NCBI GenBank assembly: GCA_944381635.1
Contig: CALWLY010000010.1
Coordinates: 1-64,000, forward strand
DNA: 64,000 bases
DNA from: an uncultured Lachnospiraceae bacterium
GTDB taxonomy: Bacteria; Bacillota; Clostridia; Lachnospirales; Lachnospiraceae
Direction: 5' to 3'
Positions 17,725-26,377 of this stretch are shown one piece after another (the first letter of the stretch is position 1; each line of letters starts with the position of its first letter). The notes beneath the pieces are model-generated. The model saw only the letters and a list, made by a program, of their open reading frames with translations. It did no database searches and was not told the origin of the DNA. A program made the translations under genes and the position numbers.

Positions 17725-18336
17725 TCAGTTTCCTCTCTCTTCCTCTGCAAGTCCTGTTTTTTTCATTTCCTGATACAGCCTGCACACAGGAAGACCTACC
17801 ACATTGTTGTAGTCTCCTTCAATTCCCAGAACAAAAGCTGCAAAGGCTCCCTGGATCCCGTAAGCTCCCGCCTTATCCGAGGGCTCTCCTGTCTCTATGT
17901 AACGATCTATCTCTTCCTTGCTCATAGATGCCACTTTCACTTTTGTCTCTTCGTAAAAGGTATGGCTTTTCTTTACACCTTCTTCTTCCCACACAAGTGT
18001 CACTCCGGTATATACCTGATGGGTATTTCCGGCCAGAGAAGAGAGCATGGCAAAGGCATCCTCTCTGTCGCGGGGTTTTCCCAGTATCTTTCCTTCACAG
18101 GCAACCACCGTATCGGAACCAATCACTGCGTTTTCCGCTTTCTCCTGATCGCTTAAGGAAGAAAAAACATTCTCCGCCTTCTGGGCTGAAAGTTCCCTCA
18201 CCACCAGGGAAGGCGCTGTGCTTGTTATTTTTTCTTCGCAAAGGCTAGGCTTTACCGTAAAATTAAGCCCGATCTGTGTCATAAGCTCTCGCCTTCTGGG
18301 AGAAGCGGAGGCAAGTATCAGTTTCTTTTTCTTCAT
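17725..18336 (-). CDS. maf: Maf-family nucleoside triphosphate pyrophosphatase
   Basis: The 203-residue protein has the Maf opening LILASASPRRRELMTQIGL and the conserved GSDTVVACEGKILGKPRD block, followed by QVYTGV. Maf proteins hydrolyse non-canonical or modified dTTP/UTP-type nucleotides to monophosphates (house-cleaning), and B. subtilis Maf affects septation. It starts a coupled pair with the phosphoglycolate-phosphatase-like gene (adjacent TGA-ATG) and lies 50 bp downstream of ppk1, so may be transcribed from the ppk operon. Confidence 0.93.
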   Translation of the reverse strand: MKKKKLILASASPRRRELMTQIGLNFTVKPSLCEEKITSTAPSLVVRELSAQKAENVFSSLSDQEKAENAVIGSDTVVACEGKILGKPRDREDAFAMLSSLAGNTHQVYTGVTLVWEEEGVKKSHTFYEETKVKVASMSKEEIDRYIETGEPSDKAGAYGIQGAFAAFVLGIEGDYNNVVGLPVCRLYQEMKKTGLAEEERGN

Positions 18337-18386
18337 TAGGTCTGTCCTTTCTTTTTGTGTATTTCACACATAGTTTCCGAAAAAAC

Positions 18387-20525
18387 TTACTTCTCGGAGG
18401 CAGGTACTTCCGGGATGAACACTCTCTTGTCTTTCGTCTCATCCTTTTTTCTGCCTTCTTTCAATGCTTCCTGACAGAAGGCAAACTGAGAATCAAAAGC
18501 CTCTGCCTGGGAAATTTTCTGTTTTTTGTAAGTTCCATCCGGCATAAGCAGATGAGCTTTCTTATTGTCTTCCAGCTGACATTGCAAAATATGCATCAGT
18601 TTTTCCTGCAGAGCCGGTTCATAGACCGGGAACAGAATTTCCACACGGCGCTCCAGGTTTCTGGGCATCCAGTCGGCGCTGGCGCAGTAATATTCTCCGT
18701 GACCGTTGTTTTCAAAATAGAAAATACGGCTGTGCTCCAGGAAATTTCCGACAATGGAACGCACTCTGATGTTTTCGCTGACGCCGGGAATTCCCACTTT
18801 CAGACAGCAGATTCCTCTGACGATCAAATCTATTTTAACTCCCGCCGCGCTGGCTTCGTAAAGTGCTGCAATAATATCTCTGTCGCAGAGAGAATTCATT
18901 TTCGCTATGATCCGGGCCGGATTTCCCGCCCTTGCAATCCTTCTCTCTCTGTCGATCAGATACAGAAATCTGTCCTTTAACCACAGAGGCGCCAACGTCA
19001 GGGCATTCCAGCTGAGAGGCTCGGAATAACCGGAAAGCATATTGAATACTGCCGTAGCGTCCTCTCCAATCGCCTCGGCACAGGTCATAAGACCGATATC
19101 CGTGTAAAGCTTTGCCGTGGCATCGTTATAATTTCCGGTTCCCAGATGCACATAACGGCGGATACCGTCCTCCTCCCTGCGCACAACCAGCGTGATTTTG
19201 CTGTGGGTTTTTAAACCAACCAGACCGTAAATTACATGGCAGCCCGCTTTTTCCAGCTTTCTGGCCCACACGATATTGTTTTCCTCATCGAATCGTGCTT
19301 TTAATTCCACTAAAACAGTAACCTGTTTGCCGTTCTCTGCCGCCTGAGCCAGCGCTGCAATGATAGGAGAATTTCCGCTGACACGATAAAGAGTTTGCTT
19401 GATAGCCAGAACATCTTTATCCCTGGCCGCAGTTCTGATAAAGTCCACCACAGGCTGGAAAGTCTGGTAGGGATGATGCAGTAAAACATCTCCTTTTCTC
19501 AGCACATCAAAAACCGACTCTCCTTCCTCAAATTCCGGTACCGGCTGAGGGGTATATTTTTTATATTTAAATTTTTCAAAACCATCCAGGGCGTACATTT
19601 TCATAAGGAAAGTCAGATCCAAAGGTCCATCAATCTGGTAAATATCCTCATCTTCCAGCGACAGCTCTTTTCGGATCTTCTTTAACAGCCGTCTGTCCAC
19701 ACCGGCTTCCACTTCCAGACGTATGGCTTCGCCCCAGGTTCTCTTTTTTACCTGTTTTTCTATCTCGATGAGCAAGTCTTCCGCCTCGTCCTCGTCGATA
19801 GCCAAATCCGCGTTTCTTGTGATACGGAAAGGATGCGCACAGATAATGTCATAATTCAAAAACAGCTTGCTGATATTTCTCTCGATGATCTCTTCCAGCA
19901 AAATGACGCATTTTTCGCCGTTATTTCCTGAAGGGAGCTGGACAATACGCGGTAAAACGCTGGGTACCTGCACGGTAGCAAGGTCAATCTCTTCTTCCTT
20001 TTTCTCTCCCTTCTTGCTTACAAGCGCCCCGATATTCAAAGTCTTGTTTCGAATCAGAGGAAACGGTCTGGAAGAATCCACCGCCATGGGAGTCAGCACC
20101 GGATATACGTTTTCTTCAAAATAGTCATCCGCAAAAGCGGCCTGCGCCTGTGTGAGATCCTCATGTTTTTCCACCACACAGAAACCATTTTCTCTTAAAA
20201 GAGGAAGCAGTTCCCTGGTGTATGTCTCGTACTGCAGCGCCGAAAATTCATGAAGTTTCGTATTTAAAGCTGCCAGCTGCTCCTGCGCCGTCATACCTGC
20301 GATATCTCTTTTACTGTACTTTGCGTGAACCATATCTTTCAGGGAAGCGATTCGTACCATAAAAAATTCATCCAGGTTCGACGCCGTGATACTTAAAAAC
20401 TTCAGTCTTTCAAAAAGAGGAATCTGGGTATCCCTGGCTTCGCTTAAGACACGTCTGTTAAACAACAGCCAGCTCATTTCCCTGTTGGTATAATATTCCG
20501 GATTTTGAAAATCATGTTCTGCCAT
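18387..20525 (-). CDS. ppk1: Polyphosphate kinase 1
   Basis: The 712-residue protein matches PPK1 length. It has the N-terminal NREMSWLLFNRRVL segment, the DEFFMVRI helix, and the catalytic region with THSKITLVVRREEDG followed by YVHLGTGNYNDATAKLYTD; the autophosphorylated His lies in these phospholipase-D-like motifs. It reversibly makes polyphosphate from ATP. It is preceded 10 bp upstream by ppx, which degrades polyphosphate, so synthesis and breakdown are encoded together. GGAGG precedes the ATG. Confidence 0.96.
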   Translation of the reverse strand: MAEHDFQNPEYYTNREMSWLLFNRRVLSEARDTQIPLFERLKFLSITASNLDEFFMVRIASLKDMVHAKYSKRDIAGMTAQEQLAALNTKLHEFSALQYETYTRELLPLLRENGFCVVEKHEDLTQAQAAFADDYFEENVYPVLTPMAVDSSRPFPLIRNKTLNIGALVSKKGEKKEEEIDLATVQVPSVLPRIVQLPSGNNGEKCVILLEEIIERNISKLFLNYDIICAHPFRITRNADLAIDEDEAEDLLIEIEKQVKKRTWGEAIRLEVEAGVDRRLLKKIRKELSLEDEDIYQIDGPLDLTFLMKMYALDGFEKFKYKKYTPQPVPEFEEGESVFDVLRKGDVLLHHPYQTFQPVVDFIRTAARDKDVLAIKQTLYRVSGNSPIIAALAQAAENGKQVTVLVELKARFDEENNIVWARKLEKAGCHVIYGLVGLKTHSKITLVVRREEDGIRRYVHLGTGNYNDATAKLYTDIGLMTCAEAIGEDATAVFNMLSGYSEPLSWNALTLAPLWLKDRFLYLIDRERRIARAGNPARIIAKMNSLCDRDIIAALYEASAAGVKIDLIVRGICCLKVGIPGVSENIRVRSIVGNFLEHSRIFYFENNGHGEYYCASADWMPRNLERRVEILFPVYEPALQEKLMHILQCQLEDNKKAHLLMPDGTYKKQKISQAEAFDSQFAFCQEALKEGRKKDETKDKRVFIPEVPASEK

Positions 20526-20535
20526 GGTTTACCTC

Positions 20536-22083
20536 CTAATACACTTTTTTCTGTTTGATTACCGGGCGAATACTGAAAACTTCTTCGAAAAAGTCTGCTT
20601 TTGGCTGAAACAAGCCTTTTTCCAGCGTAATATCCGCCGCTGTATTTACCGTCAGAATCAGTTTGTCGTCTTTTATCGTCGTCTGAAAATCCTTGAATTT
20701 CTGTTTATGACTTCTGTCCAGGCCATTGGCTACGCGCAGAATGGCAGTCAGTTTGGCGATTGTCAAAAACGCCTTTTCATCCAGAGAACTGTCTTCCCGT
20801 CCTCGTTTGTCATATTCAAAAGGCAGGTGATTGTACTTCACCACGTTTGCCACGATTTCTCTCTCTTTGTGGGACAATCCTATGATTTCAGTGGACATAA
20901 TGATCTCATAGGAACATTCTCCCAGATTTACAAGGCTGATGTACTTACCGCAGTCATGCAAAAGTGCGGCGATCCGCAGCATGAGTCTTTCCCGTTTTCC
21001 CATACCGTGGTCTTTTTTCATACTGTCAAAAATAGTCAGGGAAATTTTTTCCAGAGTTTCCCCTCTTCTCTTGCTTCCCATATAGCGCTTGCTGATATTT
21101 CTTGCGCAGGCAACAATATCCTGCTCAAAGTCATGGGACATGGTGATCAGCCTGTTTTTCTCCGCATATTCATAGGCAATGCCGTCGCAGAGAGTAACGC
21201 CCGGAGCCCAGATGAACTGCGCCCCTACCATCCTGGTCATCAGCTGCAGCAGGGTGGCAGAGATAAAAAGCATAGGCACCACTTCCCTGGAAATATCGAA
21301 TCTCTTTGCCACTTCCTCATCCGTATGGGCGCGCAGATAATCCACAAACACCCCATAGCTTGCGCTGTCAATATATCCGCGCATCTGTTTTCCGGAAAAA
21401 CCGGTGAAATTTTTGCGTACCAGGGCAGAGATATAATCATCCACTACAATGATGTTCTCCACATTGCGGTCTTTCAAATAAAGTTTCTTAAACACTGCCA
21501 GCTGGGACTGGATCATCTCTTCCAGAAGTAATTCATATTTGCCCGGCTTTGTGTCCAGAGTCAGCAGTCTGTCTCTTAAACGCAGAACACCCAGTTTCAT
21601 ATTCTGGGTTGCCGCCAGTTTGTCTTTGTCAAACAACGAAATCTGAATGCTGCTGCCTCCGATGTCAAGCACCGCGGTTCCCTTTTCAATAATGCTCTGA
21701 AAACTCTGTATTTTGGAGGCTATGGACTTATAATCCAGAAATCTTTGTTCGGAATTGCTGAGCACATCCAGAGTGATTCCGGTTTTCTGCCGGATATGAT
21801 CCAGCACGATCATCGTATTTTTGGTCTCACGGATTGCACTGGTACCGTAGGCTTTGTAGGCGTCTACCCGATACTCTTTCATGATTTCCGTGAATTCTTT
21901 CAGCACCCTGCAGATTTCTTCCACCTTGTCATAACTTATTTTTCCTGCCTCATACGTTCCGCTTCCCAAATCCAGCCGGCGGCGTATATGTGTGATCTCC
22001 TTCATTCCGTTTTTGGGAGAAAACTCAAAAATTTTCATTGCGGTCTCAAAAGACCCTACGTCCATCGCTGCAAATGTTTTCAT
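20536..22083 (-). CDS. ppx: Exopolyphosphatase / guanosine pentaphosphatase (Ppx/GppA) with HD domain
   Basis: The 515-residue protein has an ASKHA actin-like N-terminal half (AAMDVGSFETAMKIFEF; phosphate loop in AVLDIGGSSIQISLF; ATSAIRETKN-like YGTSAIRETKN) and a C-terminal HD-type half with IAALLHDCGKYISL and ANVVKYNH. This two-part layout is the long Ppx/GppA form, hydrolysing polyphosphate ends and possibly pppGpp. It lies directly before ppk1. Which substrate dominates cannot be read from sequence. Confidence 0.93.
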   Translation of the reverse strand: MKTFAAMDVGSFETAMKIFEFSPKNGMKEITHIRRRLDLGSGTYEAGKISYDKVEEICRVLKEFTEIMKEYRVDAYKAYGTSAIRETKNTMIVLDHIRQKTGITLDVLSNSEQRFLDYKSIASKIQSFQSIIEKGTAVLDIGGSSIQISLFDKDKLAATQNMKLGVLRLRDRLLTLDTKPGKYELLLEEMIQSQLAVFKKLYLKDRNVENIIVVDDYISALVRKNFTGFSGKQMRGYIDSASYGVFVDYLRAHTDEEVAKRFDISREVVPMLFISATLLQLMTRMVGAQFIWAPGVTLCDGIAYEYAEKNRLITMSHDFEQDIVACARNISKRYMGSKRRGETLEKISLTIFDSMKKDHGMGKRERLMLRIAALLHDCGKYISLVNLGECSYEIIMSTEIIGLSHKEREIVANVVKYNHLPFEYDKRGREDSSLDEKAFLTIAKLTAILRVANGLDRSHKQKFKDFQTTIKDDKLILTVNTAADITLEKGLFQPKADFFEEVFSIRPVIKQKKVY

Positions 22084-22191
22084 ATCTCACCTCGTTGTTC
22101 TGCCTTTTTTCTCCAGAATAAAGACAGCAAAAATTATTTCCTGATCTTTTTTGCGCCCGGTCTGTCCGGCGCACCGGCAATTCTGTCAATG

Positions 22192-23481
22192 CTACATTTT
22201 TCCAAGCAGATAGTCTATGAACTGCTGGGCAGTTCTGCCGGAAAGCCCGCCGTGGGCAAGCTCCCATTTATTTGCTTCCAGCAAAAGTTCCTCCTCCGGC
22301 ATGGTAATATGATACCGTTCAGCCAAAACCCGCACAATCTGCTGAAACTCCTTTTTATCCGGCGCACAGAAGAAGATGGTAACTCCGAATCGGGAAACCA
22401 GAGACAGTTTTTCCTGCACCGTATCGCTGGCATGAAGGTCGTCTCTTCTCTCTTCCTTGTCGCTGAATTTTTCCCGCACCAGATGTCTGCGGTTGGAGGT
22501 TGCATAGATCAGTACATTGTCAGGCTTCTTTTCCAGTCCGCCCTCAATCACTGCTTTCAGATATTTATATTCAATCTCAAACTCTTCAAAGCTTAAGTCA
22601 TCCATGTAAATGATAAATTTGTAGTTGCGGTTTTTAATCTGGGCAATCACATCGTTTAGATCCTGAAACTGATGTTTGTATATTTCTATAATGCGTAATC
22701 CTCTGTCATAGTATTCATTGGCGATTGCTTTGATGCTTGTGGACTTTCCGGTTCCCGCATCGCCGTAAAGCAGGCAGTTGTTGGCTTTTTTCCCTTCCAC
22801 AAAAGCCCTGGTGTTGTCCGTCAGCTTTTTCTTGGGAATTTCATATCCTACCAGATCCTGCAGACGTACATGGGCGATTTTTAAAATGGGCACAATGTGA
22901 ACGCCATTTTCATCCCGCTCCACCCGGAAAGCTTTGTGCAGCCCGAATTTTCCCACGCCGTATTCCCGATAAAATTCAGTCAGCGCACTTTTCATATCTT
23001 CAGGCGCCGCCGCCTCTGACAGCCTCCTGGCCAGTCCTTCGATTCTCTCGCGGATTCTGGCATTGTATACTTTGCTTTCCTGTTCGCTGCTCACATAGGA
23101 AAGGATCAGCTCAAAATCCTCCACGCCCAGCCATTCTGCCATGGACAGCAGGTCGTATTCAAAAAATTCCCGGAAAATTTTGATATCATGAAGCACTGCC
23201 CGGTTTATGGTTCCCTCCACAGCTCCTCTGATCTCACAGCTGCGGCTGTAACTGTTTTCATGATTTACTAACAGGTTTGTCAGATAACAGTGCCAGAGAT
23301 TGCCGCAGAATCCGTGACTGCCTCCGAATTCCAGCAGTCTGTGCATGCACTCGTAGGCCAGCGCCTCCTTGTCTTCCTTATTGTAATACTCGTCTTTGTA
23401 GTTTTCCATCAGCCATACCATATCCGACAGCAAGGTTTCTTCTTCGGCTGGTTTGTATACAATCAGCTGTTCTTCTCTCAC
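22192..23481 (-). CDS. DUF815-family AAA+ ATPase
   Basis: The 429-residue protein has an N-terminal helical region, then an ATPase core with Walker A LLYGDAGTGKSTS (about residue 240), Walker B FIIYMDDLSFEEFE, sensor region LIYATSNRRHLV and a C-terminal helical lid. It is cytosolic. DUF815 proteins are widespread but of unknown role. The start is a GTG behind GAGGGGG with 7-nt spacing. It is embedded between pheA (13 bp upstream) and ppx (108 bp downstream), all one direction. Confidence 0.9.
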   Translation of the reverse strand: MREEQLIVYKPAEEETLLSDMVWLMENYKDEYYNKEDKEALAYECMHRLLEFGGSHGFCGNLWHCYLTNLLVNHENSYSRSCEIRGAVEGTINRAVLHDIKIFREFFEYDLLSMAEWLGVEDFELILSYVSSEQESKVYNARIRERIEGLARRLSEAAAPEDMKSALTEFYREYGVGKFGLHKAFRVERDENGVHIVPILKIAHVRLQDLVGYEIPKKKLTDNTRAFVEGKKANNCLLYGDAGTGKSTSIKAIANEYYDRGLRIIEIYKHQFQDLNDVIAQIKNRNYKFIIYMDDLSFEEFEIEYKYLKAVIEGGLEKKPDNVLIYATSNRRHLVREKFSDKEERRDDLHASDTVQEKLSLVSRFGVTIFFCAPDKKEFQQIVRVLAERYHITMPEEELLLEANKWELAHGGLSGRTAQQFIDYLLGKM

Positions 23482-23494
23482 ACCGCATCCCCCT

Positions 23495-24622
23495 CTAATA
23501 ATTTCCGATAATTTTCATATTGCGGGCTTCTTCCCTCAGCCCCCGAAGAGCATTTTTTACCCCTTCATCCGCCAGATTTCCCTCAAAATCGATGAAGAAA
23601 CGATATTCCCAGTTTCTTCCCTCGATAGGACGGCTTTCAATCTTGGTCATATTCAGATGATTGTAAATAAAGTGAGACAGCATGTGGTACAAAGAACCGC
23701 TCTCATGAGGCACTTCCAGACAGATGCTCACCTTTTTTGCGTCTTTTCTGAATATTTTCTGATTGGTGACAATGATAAAGCGTGTGGAATTTGCCGCTGT
23801 ATTATTGACTGGTTTTTCCAGTACGGAAAGCCCGTAAACTTTTCCTGCATATTCGCTGGCAATGGCTGCCTGGGAAAAGTCTTTTTCCTCCGCCACTTTT
23901 CTTGCCGCAAAAGCATTGTTCTGCATGCTGATCTGTTTCCAGCTTCCATGGGAAGACAGATAGCGGGAACTTTGCATCAGCGACTGGGGATGGGAGTAGA
24001 CGGTGCGCACCTGTTCCACGCTTCCTCCCGGAACGCCAAGCAGGCAATGCTCAATCCGGATAATCTGCTCTCCCACAATGTAATTTTCAAATTCCACCAA
24101 AAGGTCGTAGATTTCGCTGACGATTCCTGCCGTGGAATTCTCAATGGGAAGAACTGCAAAATCCGCGCTTCCCTCGTCGATAGCGCTCATGGCATCCCGA
24201 AAAGTGTCCACATGAGTGCTCTCCACTTCATCCCCGAAAAATTCCTGCATGGCCGCCTGAGAGTAAGCGCCTTCCGCTCCCTGAAAGACCACCCTGGCTT
24301 TTTTGGTGTCCAGACTGTCCACGCCGATAAAAGGAAGCCTTCCCGTCTGGCCTTTTTCTGCCAGAAGACGGTACTGCAGCTTGCGGCTCATGGACATGAT
24401 CTGCTCAAACAGTTCTTTTACCCCGTAGCTGTTAAATTCGTTGTGAGTAAGAGAACTTACCTTCCGCAGTTTTTCTTCCTCTCTTGTCTTGTCAAAGACT
24501 TTTTTCCCTGTCTCTATCTTATAAGCTGCCACATCGCTGCAGATTTCCATCCGCTTTTCATACAGCTTTACAATCTGTTCATCAATCTCGTCAATCTGTT
24601 CTCTCAGTTTTCCCAAATCCAT
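23495..24622 (-). CDS. pheA: Bifunctional chorismate mutase / prephenate dehydratase (P-protein)
   Basis: The 375-residue enzyme has an AroQ chorismate mutase domain (about 1-90: LREQIDEIDEQIVKLYEKR), a prephenate dehydratase domain (FQGAEGAYSQAAMQEF; catalytic TRF motif in AANSTRFII) and a C-terminal ACT domain with the Phe-binding KIESRP segment, so feedback inhibition by phenylalanine is expected. It converts chorismate to phenylpyruvate. The ATG at 24622 is preferred over a GTG three codons earlier since family proteins begin MDL. It starts 32 bp after the Mur-ligase-like gene. No Phe leader or T-box was recognised nearby. Confidence 0.95.
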   Translation of the reverse strand: MDLGKLREQIDEIDEQIVKLYEKRMEICSDVAAYKIETGKKVFDKTREEEKLRKVSSLTHNEFNSYGVKELFEQIMSMSRKLQYRLLAEKGQTGRLPFIGVDSLDTKKARVVFQGAEGAYSQAAMQEFFGDEVESTHVDTFRDAMSAIDEGSADFAVLPIENSTAGIVSEIYDLLVEFENYIVGEQIIRIEHCLLGVPGGSVEQVRTVYSHPQSLMQSSRYLSSHGSWKQISMQNNAFAARKVAEEKDFSQAAIASEYAGKVYGLSVLEKPVNNTAANSTRFIIVTNQKIFRKDAKKVSICLEVPHESGSLYHMLSHFIYNHLNMTKIESRPIEGRNWEYRFFIDFEGNLADEGVKNALRGLREEARNMKIIGNY

Positions 24623-24654
24623 CTTCTGCACCCTGTCCTTTGCGATCTTTTCGC

Positions 24655-25707
24655 TTATTTTTCCGGCAAAATACCATGGCTGTCCGTCACCTGCTTTTCA
24701 GAGACAAGCGCTGCAAAGCGCCTCACCATTCTTTCCGTTCCGGCTGCCGTCAAAACACCCTGTTTTCCGGCCAGAAGCCTTCCCAGTTCCACTGCCTCCT
24801 CCAGACTGTCCGCTGCGGTGACATTTCCGTTCCATTTCTGCAGACGTTCCGCCAGCTTAGTGGAGGACAACATACCTTCTTCCCTCTCTGTCACTGTCAG
24901 GATCATATCTGCCATTGCCGCAAGAGTTTCTGTGCTTTTTTGCACATCTTCCCTATCATTCATACTTATTATAAGTATCTTGTGCCTGTTTGTAAAATAC
25001 AAACCAAGAAATTCCGACAAATTTACGGCTGACTGTCTGTCTTTTACGACTGCGCCCACAAAAAGCCCCGGTTTTCCATATACTGAAAAACTGTAAGGCA
25101 GGAACTCTCCCGGCTCCTTTCCGGTCTTTTTATCCGGTACTCTTTCCAGAATCTCCCGAATTTTCTTTTCCTTTCCGCTCACCAGTCCTTTTTCCTGTAA
25201 AAGGCGAAATAAAGACAGAGCTGCCATGGCATTTTCCGCCTGAAAATCGCCGTATGCCAGAAGTTCCAGATTCTCATAACCATTCCAGGAAAACCGATGT
25301 TTTCCCGCAAAATGTCTTTTTATCTTTCCTTCGCTGACCGCTTTTTTTCTCCATTCTTCCAGCGAAATCTCCAAGAGTTCCCATTCCCGGGGCACAGATT
25401 CTATCTTCAAAAAACTGCTCTCCTCCGCGATGACCACCTGGCAGTCTTTATCTGCAAGAATTTTCAGAACTTCTTCCAGATTCTCCATCCATTTTCCGGA
25501 AAACAGATTTTCTTTCTCATATCTTTTCAGGAAAGCCTCCGAAAGAGGCTTTCTCTGATATCTGACTTTTTCCTGCTCCTTTTCATACCATGGTGCGCCG
25601 ATCCATCCGTTTTTCACACCATGTCCGGTGAGCAGCGCACACAACATTGCCGCAGTGCTGCTTTTGCCTGTCCCATCTTTTAACCATACGATCATTTTTT
25701 CTTTCAT
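24655..25707 (-). CDS. Degenerate Mur-ligase/FolC-like protein
   Basis: The roughly 350-residue protein has a Mur-ligase-like P-loop (WLKDGTGKSSTAAML) right at the N-terminus, a VVIAEESSFL segment like the E-SS motif of MurE/FolC, and LLAYGDFQAENAMAALSLF, which matches the G-x-x-N-A-x-A helix. The C-terminal domain lacks the usual DYAHNP/DGAHNP motif (KDRQSAVNL stands in its place). Canonical family members are 430-480 residues. It may be a divergent ligase or one that has lost activity. It is first in the operon with pheA, DUF815, ppx and ppk1. The start is one of several close Met codons. Confidence 0.65.
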   Translation of the reverse strand: MKEKMIVWLKDGTGKSSTAAMLCALLTGHGVKNGWIGAPWYEKEQEKVRYQRKPLSEAFLKRYEKENLFSGKWMENLEEVLKILADKDCQVVIAEESSFLKIESVPREWELLEISLEEWRKKAVSEGKIKRHFAGKHRFSWNGYENLELLAYGDFQAENAMAALSLFRLLQEKGLVSGKEKKIREILERVPDKKTGKEPGEFLPYSFSVYGKPGLFVGAVVKDRQSAVNLSEFLGLYFTNRHKILIISMNDREDVQKSTETLAAMADMILTVTEREEGMLSSTKLAERLQKWNGNVTAADSLEEAVELGRLLAGKQGVLTAAGTERMVRRFAALVSEKQVTDSHGILPEK

Positions 25708-25767
25708 TGCTTTTTCCACTTTCTTTTATGAATAAACGGACAGCTATCCGCAAATACTGTCCTTATT

Positions 25768-26169
25768 ATGAAACGATTATTGAAAAATTTTTTATTGTGC
25801 GGCACTTTCGGATGGTGCCTGGAAATTTTATTTACCTCGATAGGCGCTCTGCGCCGAAGAGAAAGCAATCTTCGCGGACAAACCTCCCTGTGGATGTTTC
25901 CCATCTATGGCTGCGGCTGCCTGCTCCGCCCTTTCTGGCTGCTTTTTCGCAACCTGCACTGGTTTTTTCGAGGCGTCTTATATATGGGGACTATTTTTCT
26001 GGTGGAATACCTGACCGGAAGCTTTCTGAAAAAGAAAAAATGCTGTCCGTGGAACTACGAAAACAGCCGTTGGAATGTAGACAGCGTGATCCGGCTGGAT
26101 TACGCTCCCTTCTGGTTCCTGACCGGCCTTCTTTTCGAACAGCTGGTAAAAGATAAAGAATCTCGCTGA
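25768..26169 (+). CDS. Small membrane protein, 'putative ABC transporter permease' (CmpB/PF06541-like)
   Basis: The 133-residue protein has hydrophobic helices near 5-20, 40-65 and 68-85, with LLCGTFGWCLEILFTS and SLWMFPIYGCGCLLRPFW typical of this family. Despite the database name no ATPase partner is near and its function is unknown. It diverges from the Mur-ligase-like operon with only about 60 bp between start codons. No clear ribosome site precedes the ATG, so the start is uncertain or translation is weak or leaderless. Confidence 0.75.
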   Translation: MKRLLKNFLLCGTFGWCLEILFTSIGALRRRESNLRGQTSLWMFPIYGCGCLLRPFWLLFRNLHWFFRGVLYMGTIFLVEYLTGSFLKKKKCCPWNYENSRWNVDSVIRLDYAPFWFLTGLLFEQLVKDKESR

Positions 26170-26200
26170 ACGAGATTCTTCGAAACGAGATTCTTTATTT
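26153..26200 (+). terminator. Terminator overlapping the end of the CmpB-like gene
   Basis: ATAAAGAATCTCG (26153-26165) can pair with CGAGATTCTTTAT (26186-26198) or with an intermediate copy CGAGATTCTT at 26171. It covers the stop codon. The two possible 3' arms make alternative hairpins. Confidence 0.6.
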
Positions 26201-26252
26201 AGCTTAAACCATAAATGTTAACTTTTCCACCACAGCACGGTAAATTTCCTGT

Positions 26253-26350
26253 AAAAAGTGTGCGCCTTAGCACACACTCGCGCCGAGCGCGATTGCCGTC
26301 GGGCAATAGTTACCGCAATCTCTGATTGCCGGTGTGCCAAGTGCGCATCC
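26253..26350 (+). repeat. R2, dispersed multi-hairpin repeat (full copy)
   Basis: It runs from AAAAAGTGTGCGCC through CGCGCCGAGCGCG and TTGCCGTCGGGCAA to AAGTGCGCATCC, matching R1 module by module. It lies between the converging CmpB-like and MATE genes. No clean H hairpin follows, as the MATE stop codon comes 28 bp later. Confidence 0.8.
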
Positions 26351-26377
26351 GCATCAGAAATTTTCCGAAGCAGGCTT

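Noticed and set aside
20524-21531. 335-codon plus-strand ORF
   Set aside because: Antisense to ppx with no independent signals.
23453-25096. 547-codon plus-strand ORF
   Set aside because: It lies antisense across pheA and the Mur-ligase-like gene, has no ribosome site and shows no recognisable domain; the minus-strand genes have clear motifs.
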